From Candidatus Beckwithbacteria bacterium (GTDB lineage: Bacteria > Patescibacteriota > Microgenomatia > UBA1400 > UBA1449), in contig JAAZOH010000032.1 in assembly GCA_012797845.1 (NCBI GenBank), forward strand, positions 1 to 36,649: a stretch of DNA of 36,649 nucleotides, written 5' to 3'. This document shows, piece after piece, positions 15,364 to 22,842 of the stretch. Made by a program: the position numbers and the translations under genes. Position 1 is the first letter of the stretch. Each line of letters opens with the position of its first letter. The notes under the pieces are model-generated. The model did no database searches. It was given only the letters and a program-made list of their open reading frames with translations, and was not told the origin of the DNA.

Positions 15364-15537
15364 GTATATAATACGTGATAAGGATTGAAGCTGTTAATTT
15401 AACAATTATATCAATCAAAATTATAATTCAGATCTACTTTTATATAGAAAATGCGTATTGACGATATTGGACTCATCTTTTATAGTTTTCGTCATACTTA
15501 GCTGTCTATATAAATTCCCTAATCGGGAGTTTTTTTT
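15364..15537 (+). ncRNA. Candidate small RNA ending in an intrinsic terminator
   Basis: A TATAAT-like box (about 15366-15371) is followed by a region with no ORF. It contains a 10-bp perfect helix, TTTATATAGA/TCTATATAAA (15439-15448, 15505-15514). Inside is a second helix, GTATtGACGA/TCGTCATAC (15455-15464, 15489-15497), with one bulge. A terminator TCCC-TAATC-GGGA plus T8 follows (15516-15537). The rest of the 15297-15657 spacer holds only the greA leader. The small-RNA call is inference from structure plus terminator. Confidence 0.45.
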
Positions 15538-15657
15538 AAACGCTAAAAAAGTTTAAAAGAACAAAATTTATCAAAGAGATAATAAAATTAAAACTGGTTT
15601 TTAAGAGCATACAATACTTATAAACAGTACTGCGGATGTAGTTAAAAATCAGGGAAT

Positions 15658-16128
15658 ATGGTAAAGCAAAACAACCAGGTCCACATGACCAAAGAAGGCT
15701 TGGAAGAGTTACAAGAAGAATTGCAACAACTTAAAGATATCAAACTTCCTCAGATGATTGATCGAGTAGCTAAAGCTCGTGACTTTGGGGATTTGTCAGA
15801 AAACGCTGAATACAGTACTTCTAAAGCCGAGCTGGAGCTGATGGAAGGACGAGTTGATGAGCTCGAAGATATTATTGCCAGAGCCAAAGTGATTAATAGC
15901 AATGGGACGAGCAAAAAGATTGGTTTAGGAAGTAAAATAACCGTTGAAATCAACGAAAAGAAACATCAATTCACTTTAGTAGGTGAGTGGGAAGCTGATC
16001 CGACTGAAAAGAAAATTTCTCATGACTCACCACTTGGTAAAGCTTTATTGGGTCGAGGTGAAGGTGATAAAGTTGAGGTTGAAGCACCCGCCGGTAAGGT
16101 TTTATATCATATTGTTAAAATTCATTAA
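15658..16128 (+). CDS. greA: Transcription elongation factor GreA
   Basis: Rescues backtracked RNA polymerase by stimulating transcript cleavage in the active site. This is a standard 156-residue GreA. The N-terminal coiled-coil hairpin (about 8-80) has the acidic tip DFGDLSENAEY, whose Asp and Glu hold the catalytic metal. The C-terminal FKBP-like domain (about 85-156) shows IGLGSKITVE and ISHDSPLGKALLG. The ATG at 15658 gives the expected N-terminus (MTKEGLEELQEEL follows nine residues in). A TACAAT box at 15610-15615 may be its promoter. An intrinsic terminator follows the stop, so it appears monocistronic. Confidence 0.96.
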   Translation: MVKQNNQVHMTKEGLEELQEELQQLKDIKLPQMIDRVAKARDFGDLSENAEYSTSKAELELMEGRVDELEDIIARAKVINSNGTSKKIGLGSKITVEINEKKHQFTLVGEWEADPTEKKISHDSPLGKALLGRGEGDKVEVEAPAGKVLYHIVKIH

Positions 16129-16162
16129 CCATCAAGCAGTTTACCTGCTGTTTGAATCAATT

Positions 16163-16186
16163 ACCCCCAGAAATTGGGGGTTTTTG
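16163..16186 (+). terminator. Intrinsic terminator after greA
   Basis: Stem ACCCCC/GGGGGT (16163-16168, 16176-16181) with a 7-nt loop, followed by TTTTT. It separates greA from lysS. Confidence 0.85.
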
Positions 16187-16234
16187 ATGGTAAAATTAAA
16201 AAATATATTACAGAAAATGTAAAAGGAAAAAGTT

Positions 16235-17725
16235 ATGGCACAACCATTTGACCAGCTTCGAGAAGTTCGTCTTAAAAAACTACAAGATTTACAGCAATCA
16301 GGAATAAACCCATATCCGGCTCAAGCTGATAGAGAACAAACTGTATCTCAAGCTTTGACTATGATGGATCAGGAGGTCATTATTGCTGGCCGAATCCGTT
16401 CAATCAGAGGTCATGGCAATTTATCTTTTTTAGATATTGAAGATCAAAGTGGCAAAATGCAGGCCATGATTCGTAAAGATTTAGTTTCCGAGGTTGTGTT
16501 TAATTTGGCTAAAAAGCTCGATATTGGAGATTTTATTAGCTGTAGTGGTAAAGTATTTAAAACCCAAAGTGGTGAGTTGACCATTGAAGTTCATGATTTA
16601 CAAATCCTGTCTAAAGCTCTGCGGCCTTTACCGGATACTTGGTACGGACTTAAAGATGTGGAGGAACGTTATCGCAAACGCTATTTGGACATGATTTTAA
16701 ATCCAGAAGTCCGGCAAAAAATTATCATCAGAACTCAAGTCATCCAAAAACTGCGGGAATTTTTGATCAAAGAAGGCTTTATTGAAGTGGAAACGCCTAT
16801 TTTGGAAGTGACTGCTTCTGGAGCTTTAGCTAAACCTTTTACCACTCATATTAATGCCTATGATATGGATCTCTATTTGCGGATTTGTATGGGCGAGCTG
16901 TGGCAAAAGAAACTGATTATTGCTGGTTTTGAAAAGACGTTTGAAATCGGCCGGGCGTTTCGTAACGAAGGAGTAGATCGAGAACACAATCCTGAGTTTA
17001 CTATGTTGGAGTACTATTGGGGTTATGCTGATTATCAGAAAAATATGGATATGCAGGAGCAACTGATAGGTTATGTAGTTAAAGAAGTTACCGGTGACTA
17101 TAAAATTCAAACTGAGCATGGAGAAATAGATTTTACACCACCATATCCTAGAAAACGGTTTCGAGATCTGATCCTAGAATACACGCAAGTAGATATTGAT
17201 GCGTATCAAAATTTGGAAGATTTGCAAAAAGTACTGGCAGAACATGGTTTGGAAGTTGATAAAGCGTGGGGAAGAGGACATTTGGTTGATGAATTTTATA
17301 AAGCCCAGGTGCGACCCAAGCTTATTCAACCAGTGTTTCTAACCCATCATCCTAAAGATCTGAAACCTTTAGCTAAAGAAGATCCTGAGTATCTAGGCTA
17401 TACCCAAAGTTTTCAGCTTTTAGCTAGTGGTTTTGAAATCTCCAATAATTATTCAGAGCTCAACGATCCTATTGATCAAGCGCAGCGTTTTGCCAAACAG
17501 TCCGAATTGGAAGCTGGAGGTGATGATGAAACCATGTCAGCTGATGATGAATTTGTGGAAGCTTTAGAATACGGGATGCCACCAACTTCCGGAACCGGAA
17601 TTGGTATTGATCGCTTTGTAGCGCTTTTAACTAATTCTCATCATATCCGGGAAGTTATTGCTTTTCCGCTGATGAAACCGCAGCAAGAGAATAGTAAAGC
17701 ATTGGCAAATAGTAAAGAGATTTAG
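16235..17725 (+). CDS. lysS: Lysyl-tRNA synthetase, class II
   Basis: Charges tRNA-Lys. The 496-residue protein has the N-terminal OB-fold anticodon-binding domain (about 45-150) and a class IIb catalytic core. Motif 2 is FRNEGVDREHNPEFTMLEYY, and motif 3 is GTGIGIDRFVALL followed by REVIAFPLMKP. It begins MAQPFDQLREVRLKKL with AAAGGAAAAAG upstream, a modest ribosome-binding site. Length and motifs are normal. Unlike aspS and serS in this window, no T-box leader is visible; the greA terminator lies just upstream and the leader is only about 50 nt. Kinship with AspRS and AsnRS is excluded by overall pattern and the N-terminal region. Confidence 0.96.
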   Translation: MAQPFDQLREVRLKKLQDLQQSGINPYPAQADREQTVSQALTMMDQEVIIAGRIRSIRGHGNLSFLDIEDQSGKMQAMIRKDLVSEVVFNLAKKLDIGDFISCSGKVFKTQSGELTIEVHDLQILSKALRPLPDTWYGLKDVEERYRKRYLDMILNPEVRQKIIIRTQVIQKLREFLIKEGFIEVETPILEVTASGALAKPFTTHINAYDMDLYLRICMGELWQKKLIIAGFEKTFEIGRAFRNEGVDREHNPEFTMLEYYWGYADYQKNMDMQEQLIGYVVKEVTGDYKIQTEHGEIDFTPPYPRKRFRDLILEYTQVDIDAYQNLEDLQKVLAEHGLEVDKAWGRGHLVDEFYKAQVRPKLIQPVFLTHHPKDLKPLAKEDPEYLGYTQSFQLLASGFEISNNYSELNDPIDQAQRFAKQSELEAGGDDETMSADDEFVEALEYGMPPTSGTGIGIDRFVALLTNSHHIREVIAFPLMKPQQENSKALANSKEI

Positions 17726-17795
17726 AAGAGAGATTTTCCCTGCTCAAACCAATTTAGAAAAAATATTTTAAATAAGCTCATGGTAATTTGATTTG

Positions 17796-17801
17796 TAAAA
17801 T
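17796..17801 (+). promoter_or_regulatory. Putative -10 box, leaderless hypothetical gene
   Basis: TAAAAT with 6 nt to the ATG at 17808. No good -35 box was seen. Confidence 0.35.
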
Positions 17802-17807
17802 CTTATT

Positions 17808-18296
17808 ATGTCACCTGCAATAGAAGCCGAAAGTGATCGAAGAATTGTTTTAACCAATGAAGTAGGACGTCTTGACCCTGCTCTTTGTCATTGGGCGATA
17901 AGACAACAATTGCTCAAATACCTGCATTGGAATGGAAACCCCGATCAATATCCAAAATGTTTTTGTGTTCATCCAGGAGATTTTTATGAAAAATTCTGCG
18001 GAGATGTCGGAAGGCTTATGCTTTGCTCTGATTCCATGGAAGAATTACATATTCTTGATGATAATAACGGTTTTAGTATGGTAGGAAGAAGGTATGAAAT
18101 AGAAGTCCCTCCTTATTCAGGGCAACTGTTTTTGGATGTTTTGCTGGAAATGCAAGGGGATGTCTGTATTGCAATATGGGGAATAAGAGGCCAAAAGTTA
18201 GATTCTATAAAAAGAGGAAAAGCACAAAATTTAGCTTTTAGCGTTTCTGAGCTAATGCCTACTTCTCTTAAACATCTTCTCCCACAAAACCAGTAA
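17808..18296 (+). CDS. Hypothetical protein (162 aa)
   Basis: A soluble 162-residue protein that I do not recognise. It has five cysteines (ALCHW, KCFCVHPG, EKFCGD, LCSDS, DVCIA), a WNGNPDQYP segment and an alternating strand-like C-terminal half (YEIEVPPYSGQLFLDVLLEM). It has no signal peptide or membrane segment. Its last 45 bp overlap the 3' end of secF on the opposite strand, so the two genes are convergent. Base composition is closer to GC-balance than in neighbouring genes, which may mean later acquisition. The start is supported by a -10-like box 6 nt upstream. The function is unknown. Confidence 0.6.
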   Translation: MSPAIEAESDRRIVLTNEVGRLDPALCHWAIRQQLLKYLHWNGNPDQYPKCFCVHPGDFYEKFCGDVGRLMLCSDSMEELHILDDNNGFSMVGRRYEIEVPPYSGQLFLDVLLEMQGDVCIAIWGIRGQKLDSIKRGKAQNLAFSVSELMPTSLKHLLPQNQ

Positions 18297-19136
18297 GGGT
18301 GCGGCAGTAAAGGTTGAAGAGTACGTTCCAGAAATGGTGCCGATTAGCAAAGCAAAAACAAACCATTTAATCGTTTCTCCGCCTAATAAATACAAAGCCA
18401 ACAGCATAAAAATAATGGTCATAGAGTTGTTGACCGAGCGACCTAGTGTTTCATTCACGGCTTTATTGACAATGGTTTCATAGGGTATGCCACTATATTT
18501 ACGTAATGATTCTCTGATCCGGTCATAAACTACAATTGTGTCATGGACCGAAAACGACAAAATGGTTAAAACCGCAGTCATGAAAAGTGTGTCAATTTCT
18601 ACACCTTTAAAGTGACCTAAAAGGGAGAAGATACCAAAGACTACTAGGGTATCGTGGAGCATAGCTAAAATGGCGCAAATGCCATATTTTTTATCATTAA
18701 ACTGTTTCCAGACAAACAGTAAAATCACTATCACAGCTAAACCAATGGCAGCCATAGTTTTATTGAGAGTTTCACTGCCCAAAATTGGCCCTAAGGTTTC
18801 AAACTGTTTTTCGGTAACGGTTGCTCCAGCAGCGCTGGCAATTTTTTCTTGAAGTAAGGTATTTTTACTTTGATTAAACTCTTTAGCTCGAAGGGTGAAT
18901 GTGTTATTAGTGCTTTGATTTAGCTCTAAAATTTCAATGTTTTCTTTTTTAGCTGCAGCTTCAATAACTGATTTTTGGATAGGTTTTTGACTATTAACCT
19001 GTAGTTGTAAGACTGTACCGCCGGTAAAATCAATCGAAGGTTTGAGTCCCCAATTTAATAATGAATAGATACCAGGCACAATAAAAATACTCGAAAAAAT
19101 AAAGTATACCCAGTAGTATTTCATGAACTTGATCAT
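18252..19136 (-). CDS. secF: Protein-export membrane protein SecF
   Basis: Forms the SecDF complex with SecD, which uses the proton-motive force to help pull exported proteins through SecYEG. The 294-residue protein has an N-terminal membrane helix, the exported P1 region (SIDFTGGTVLQLQV is the family hallmark) and five further helices. The conserved segment SVHDTIVVYDRIRESLRK is present, as is FALLIGTISGTYSSTFTAAP near the end. It overlaps the upstream secD by 4 bp (ATGA), indicating a coupled operon. The many exported proteins here, including the large Ig-like fusion, need this route. Confidence 0.95.
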   Translation of the reverse strand: MIKFMKYYWVYFIFSSIFIVPGIYSLLNWGLKPSIDFTGGTVLQLQVNSQKPIQKSVIEAAAKKENIEILELNQSTNNTFTLRAKEFNQSKNTLLQEKIASAAGATVTEKQFETLGPILGSETLNKTMAAIGLAVIVILLFVWKQFNDKKYGICAILAMLHDTLVVFGIFSLLGHFKGVEIDTLFMTAVLTILSFSVHDTIVVYDRIRESLRKYSGIPYETIVNKAVNETLGRSVNNSMTIIFMLLALYLLGGETIKWFVFALLIGTISGTYSSTFTAAPLLVLWEKMFKRSRH

Positions 19137-20488
19137 AGCTGTGTTTCCTTTCCTCTATACAAAACTCGCAATAATGTTCGAGTGACCACAATACCGGTAA
19201 ACAAGCTACAAACCACACCGATTAGCAATGTTAAAGCAAAACCACGAACTGTACCAGAAGTAACCAACCAATTAAAATTCAAGGGATTAAGTAAAATGAG
19301 AGCAGTCATAATGGTGGCAGTATTGGCATCTTTAATACTATCCCAGGCTCTGCCAAAACCTAGTTCCATGGCTTGGCGCCAAGCTTTGCCGGTGCGAACC
19401 TCTTCTTTCATTCGCTCAAAAATCAGAATATTACTATCTACAGCCATGCCAACGGATAGGATAAAACCAGCCATACCAGGTAGTGTCAAAGTAATTGGCA
19501 CCAGTTTATAAATACTTAAGGTGATCAAACCATAAATGACTAAAGCAATATCAGCAATTAAACCCAGTCGGCCATAAAGAGCAGCCATAAAAGCCATAAC
19601 GATAAAAAGACCAATAAAACCAGCGGTTAAACTTTTATTGACCGATTCTTGACCAAGACTAGGCCCAATGGTTCGTTGCTCGATAACTTTAATGGGGACT
19701 GGTAAAGCTCCAGCATTTAATTGAATCGAAAGCGCTTTGGCACTATCAGTAGTAAAGTTTCCAGAAATCACAGCCTGACCAGTAGTAATGGCTTCTTGAA
19801 CAGTTGGAGCAGTGACCGGAATTTCATCCAGGAAAATAGCCACTGGTTTGCCAACATTTTCTTTAGTAATAGTGGCAAATTTTTTAGCACCATCGCCAGT
19901 AAATTCTAGACCAACTTGGGGAAGACCATTATTAAATTGCACGGATGATCTTTTCAAATCTTTACCAGAAAGGTCAGTAGTTACAAAATCAGTATATGGT
20001 ACAGCACTAGCTGTGGAATCCTTAAGTTGCGGTGGTAGGACTCTAAACTCAAGCTGGGCGGTTTGGCCAATTAAACTAATAGCTTGATTAATATCTTGAA
20101 TACCTGGAAGCTCAGCGATAATTCGATAATCATTGCCAACCTTTGAAGTTTGAATAGATGGCTCAGTAACTCCGTAAAGATCTACCCGACGACTAATAAC
20201 TTCTTTAGCAGCTTCCAAGGCTGTTTGGCGATCACTAGTTTTAACTTTACTCATATCAGCCTGTAAAACAATTTGGGTTCCGCCTTGTAAATCTAAACCT
20301 CGTTGAATATCGAGACTACGATGGAATTCAAGTTTGCCAAGTTTAAAATTGATTTCCGGGGAAGAAATGGTAGCGTTAATAGTTTTACCAAAAATAGTTT
20401 GATGAATTTGGAAATTTTTAGGAAGAGAAATAATAGCAGTGATTATAGTCAGGCCAATGATAATGATAAAAAGGCGTTTTGCTTGCAT
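19133..20488 (-). CDS. secD: Protein-export membrane protein SecD
   Basis: The partner of SecF in the SecDF export motor. The 451-residue protein has one N-terminal helix, then the large exported P1 region beginning with RGLDLQGGTQIVLQ, with the base/head parts containing AELPGIQDINQAISLIGQTA. A C-terminal five-helix block follows, with GMAVDSNILIFERMKEE, the RND-family segment that includes the functional Asp. Length is somewhat short compared with E. coli SecD (about 615) but typical for many other bacteria. The ATG at 20488 lies 7 nt after the AATGACA end of a dispersed palindrome and no Shine-Dalgarno sequence is seen, so the repeat may shape translation initiation. Confidence 0.95.
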   Translation of the reverse strand: MQAKRLFIIIIGLTIITAIISLPKNFQIHQTIFGKTINATISSPEINFKLGKLEFHRSLDIQRGLDLQGGTQIVLQADMSKVKTSDRQTALEAAKEVISRRVDLYGVTEPSIQTSKVGNDYRIIAELPGIQDINQAISLIGQTAQLEFRVLPPQLKDSTASAVPYTDFVTTDLSGKDLKRSSVQFNNGLPQVGLEFTGDGAKKFATITKENVGKPVAIFLDEIPVTAPTVQEAITTGQAVISGNFTTDSAKALSIQLNAGALPVPIKVIEQRTIGPSLGQESVNKSLTAGFIGLFIVMAFMAALYGRLGLIADIALVIYGLITLSIYKLVPITLTLPGMAGFILSVGMAVDSNILIFERMKEEVRTGKAWRQAMELGFGRAWDSIKDANTATIMTALILLNPLNFNWLVTSGTVRGFALTLLIGVVCSLFTGIVVTRTLLRVLYRGKETQL

Positions 20489-20495
20489 TCATTTT

Positions 20496-20579
20496 TGTCA
20501 TTCCGAACGAAGTTAAATGATTTTGCCAATAAAATTCCTGCCTGCCGGCAGTCAGGTCTCCACTTCGGTCAAAATGACA
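20496..20579. repeat. Dispersed palindromic repeat, copy 2 (before secD)
   Basis: TGTCATT/AATGACA ends with an internal CCTGCCTGCCGGCAG palindrome. The minus-strand AATGACA ends 7 nt before the secD ATG. Confidence 0.75.
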
Positions 20580-20664
20580 CTACACATATTTTAGACAAAA
20601 ACAGGCGAGAAACAAGAGGAAAAAGAGAGGTAAAAACACTTTTTATTTGTTTTTTATTTTTAAG

Positions 20665-21246
20665 TTATGATACCAATTCTTCTTCGTCTCCCAAAAGCAT
20701 AATACGAGAGCCCATAAGGATTTGGGTGATAAAAGGATCTCGGCGTTTTTTTCTAAAATCAAATTCTTCTTTAGTCATGACTGAGTAGTTGATTTCCCGA
20801 TCCAGCTCTTTTTCAAATTTAGCAACAACAGAAGCTACTTGAGGAATTACGATTTCACCCACAATTAGCAAGTCTACATCTGTTTCGTTGTGGGGTCGGT
20901 GACGAGAAAATTTGCCAGATAACACAGCAAAGCGGATTTTGCCAATGCGATTGCGGTCTTTGATAATAGCTTGACCAAGACCAACAGTTTTGGCAGTAAG
21001 TTGAACTAATTCGTTGTAAAAAAGATAGTCTTTTTTGAAACCGTAATAAAGACGGTTACCACGCGACTCTTTTTTGACCATGCCTTTTTCTTCCATATGT
21101 TGGAGCTCGCGACGAACAGCGTTAATTTCCTCCTTGGAAAGACGAACCAGCTCTCGAACATAGTAGATTTTAGCTGGATCTGTTAGGAAAATTTTTAAAA
21201 GTTTAACGCGAACGCGGGAGATAAGAAAATCTTGAAGTTTGGCCAT
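20665..21246 (-). CDS. Winged-helix DNA-binding protein with nucleotidyltransferase-like domain
   Basis: A 193-residue, two-domain protein. Residues about 1-75 form a winged helix of the ArsR/MarR type (KIYYVRELVRLSKEEINAVR, then a wing with RGNRLYYGFKK). Residues about 90-185 resemble a minimal nucleotidyltransferase (MNT/pol-beta) domain: TDVDLLIVGEI carries the paired Asp of the catalytic DxD, but the preceding Gly-Ser motif is altered (LSGKFSR). Such fusions occur in transcriptional regulators of archaea and candidate-phylum bacteria; their target and any transferase activity are unknown. The ATG at 21246 sits 7 nt after a dispersed palindromic repeat. No toxin or antitoxin partner is adjacent. 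Confidence 0.78.
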   Translation of the reverse strand: MAKLQDFLISRVRVKLLKIFLTDPAKIYYVRELVRLSKEEINAVRRELQHMEEKGMVKKESRGNRLYYGFKKDYLFYNELVQLTAKTVGLGQAIIKDRNRIGKIRFAVLSGKFSRHRPHNETDVDLLIVGEIVIPQVASVVAKFEKELDREINYSVMTKEEFDFRKKRRDPFITQILMGSRIMLLGDEEELVS

Positions 21247-21251
21247 GTTAC

Positions 21252-21338
21252 TTTGTCATTCTAAGTGAAGTTGAAGAATCTTCCTTAAAAGATTCCTGCC
21301 TGCCAATAGGCAGGTCTCAACAAGCTCGGAATGACAAA
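21252..21338. repeat. Dispersed palindromic repeat, copy 3
   Basis: Perfect 10-bp ends TTTGTCATTC (21252-21261) / GAATGACAAA (21329-21338), with an internal CCTGCCTGCC...GGCAGG palindrome. The minus-strand AATGACA ends 7 nt before the ATG of the winged-helix gene. Confidence 0.78.
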
Positions 21339-21420
21339 ATTGATTAGTCTTCCTAATTAAAGCCAATTATAGCATACGAGTACATAATGTGATCCTTGTC
21401 TTATAAATAATCCTATAGTA

Positions 21421-21449
21421 TTGACTAAAGTTTGTATTTTGAATACAAT
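21421..21449 (+). promoter_or_regulatory. Sigma-70-type promoter of the secreted-protein gene
   Basis: TTGACT (21421-21426), a 17-bp spacer and TACAAT (21444-21449). Transcription would begin near 21456, immediately before a terminator-like hairpin. Confidence 0.7.
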
Positions 21450-21455
21450 ACTAGC

Positions 21456-21732
21456 CAATAAAAGAGCGATATTGCTCTTTTTGTTTAGATATCCTTTAAA
21501 AACTATTTGCAGTTTTTGTAAAAGATATCTTAGTACATTAAAAATTCCAAGAACTAAATACAGCGAATCCAAGCAGAGATTGAATACATTTTAAATTTCT
21601 ACCTGGGTTCGTTGTCAAAATTTCCTATTTCCACTGAGATAGATGGCTTGTAAGGAGCTGAAAGGATAATCAGTGATTTATCTGTATGTATTGGTGAAAG
21701 GAATATTCCATAACCTTGAAAGGGGATAAATC
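21456..21732 (+). promoter_or_regulatory. Structured 5' leader of the secreted-protein gene
   Basis: Three elements are visible. First, AAAGAGC-GATATT-GCTCTTT plus a T-run (21461-21482), terminator-like and within 30 nt of the promoter. Second, a bipartite hairpin with AGATATC/GATATCT (21487-21493, 21524-21530) around AAAAACT/AGTTTTT. Third, GATTTATC (21675-21682), which can pair with GATAAATC (21725-21732) directly before the ATG and so hide the start. A Shine-Dalgarno-like AAGGGG sits between. No other gene is visible in this 277-nt stretch. Confidence 0.5.
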
Positions 21733-22722
21733 ATGAAGAAGATTTTTGTATGGGTGTTGTTGGTTGCTGTTTTATCGTCTTTAGCTCCTGTAGCTTTAGC
21801 GCAGGAACCAGAAGTATGCTCTGATTCGAGTTGTATGACTTGGACCTGGGCAGATGCTTGGGCCCAAAATCTTGATGTGGACAGGATTCCGGTAGGTTTG
21901 CATCCAGGTGAAAAAGCAACAATCAGTCTGGTTAGCACCTTTGCTACTAAGCAAGTCGGTTTTGCTGTAACCAGTGAAGGTGGTATCAGTTTGTCGCAAA
22001 TTGGCTTTGCCAATTTGAGTTGGGAGCTTGAGGGCCAGCGAGATGGACATTGGGCAATGTATGCCAATGTAATATCTTCTGGGTCAGGGTCGTTTGGCTG
22101 GCTCTCGACAGGGCTTTTCCGGTTGAAAGAGGTGATTGAATTCACCCCTAACAAACCTGGGGTTTATGCTCTGAAAGGGCTTGGGGAGGTCACCTCAATT
22201 TCCTCTGCTTTGGCGGGGAGGTTGAATGATGGATCTTGGTGTCTTTCTCAAGCAATAGCTTGGGATGAGATTCAGAAGGAATGGGTCATTACGGTTCTTC
22301 CCTGGCCAACTCCATCATGGAAACCAGTTGCTGAGAAGGTTGTTATTAAAGGGCTTAATAGCCCTGTGGCAGTTGAGGAACTTGGTGCATTAGACTATCA
22401 GTGGATTGAGCTTAAAAAACTCAATCTGACTGACCAAGGTTTTGTCTGGGAAGAAATTCCTCCTGGTCATCCGGCTGATCAGGGAACAAGTCAGACTGGT
22501 CGTTATGAGCTCACCTTGTTGTGCCAAGAGGGTGAATTTCTCTTGGGGGGAAATGTTCGTTCTTCAAGATCGAAATGCATTTATTCAGCCAAGCCTTGCA
22601 ATAAAGATGGGAAGTGTCTTGAGCCTCGAGTGCTTCTCGTAGAAAATACTGGCTTGGACGGTACTCAGACCTTCAACTGGTTTGATCAGGAGTGTACTGA
22701 TCAAATAATTGCTTTCAAGTGA
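21733..22722 (+). CDS. Secreted protein of unknown function
   Basis: A 329-residue protein that I do not recognise. Residues 1-23 are a clear signal peptide (MKKIFVWVLLVAVLSSLAPV, cleavage after ALA). The mature part is rich in Trp, Gly and beta-strand-like segments, with eight or nine cysteines concentrated near the two ends (EVCSDSSCMTW; CIYSAKPCNKDGKCLEP; DQECTDQ), suggesting disulphides. No transmembrane anchor or sortase motif is seen. Base and codon use are clearly more GC-balanced than in neighbours, and the gene has a true Shine-Dalgarno sequence and a long structured leader. Recent transfer is plausible. A hairpin pair at 22737-22824 follows it. Confidence 0.7.
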   Translation: MKKIFVWVLLVAVLSSLAPVALAQEPEVCSDSSCMTWTWADAWAQNLDVDRIPVGLHPGEKATISLVSTFATKQVGFAVTSEGGISLSQIGFANLSWELEGQRDGHWAMYANVISSGSGSFGWLSTGLFRLKEVIEFTPNKPGVYALKGLGEVTSISSALAGRLNDGSWCLSQAIAWDEIQKEWVITVLPWPTPSWKPVAEKVVIKGLNSPVAVEELGALDYQWIELKKLNLTDQGFVWEEIPPGHPADQGTSQTGRYELTLLCQEGEFLLGGNVRSSRSKCIYSAKPCNKDGKCLEPRVLLVENTGLDGTQTFNWFDQECTDQIIAFK

Positions 22723-22736
22723 TGGTTCTTGGAATT

Positions 22737-22824
22737 GGGTAAGCGTTTTATCGCTACTGTATATTAAGGTATGCGAGCTTACCCGGTTCCCAGAGAAAAT
22801 TAATAAATAATTTTTTCTGGGAAC
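22737..22824. terminator. Two hairpins between convergent genes, probable bidirectional terminator
   Basis: GGGTAAGC/GCTTACCC (22737-22744, 22777-22784) is followed by GTTCCCAGA...AAAA/TTTTTTCTGGGAAC (22786-22794, 22816-22824). They lie between the ends of the secreted-protein gene and the DUF3048 gene. Confidence 0.5.
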
Positions 22825-22842
22825 ATATTAAAATTTACTTCT

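Noticed and set aside
16190-16234. T-box before lysS
   Set aside because: No TGGNACC element or specifier hairpin; the leader is too short and a greA terminator lies directly upstream.
20665-21246. MNT/HEPN toxin-antitoxin pair
   Set aside because: The nucleotidyltransferase domain is fused to a DNA-binding domain and no HEPN or toxin gene is adjacent.
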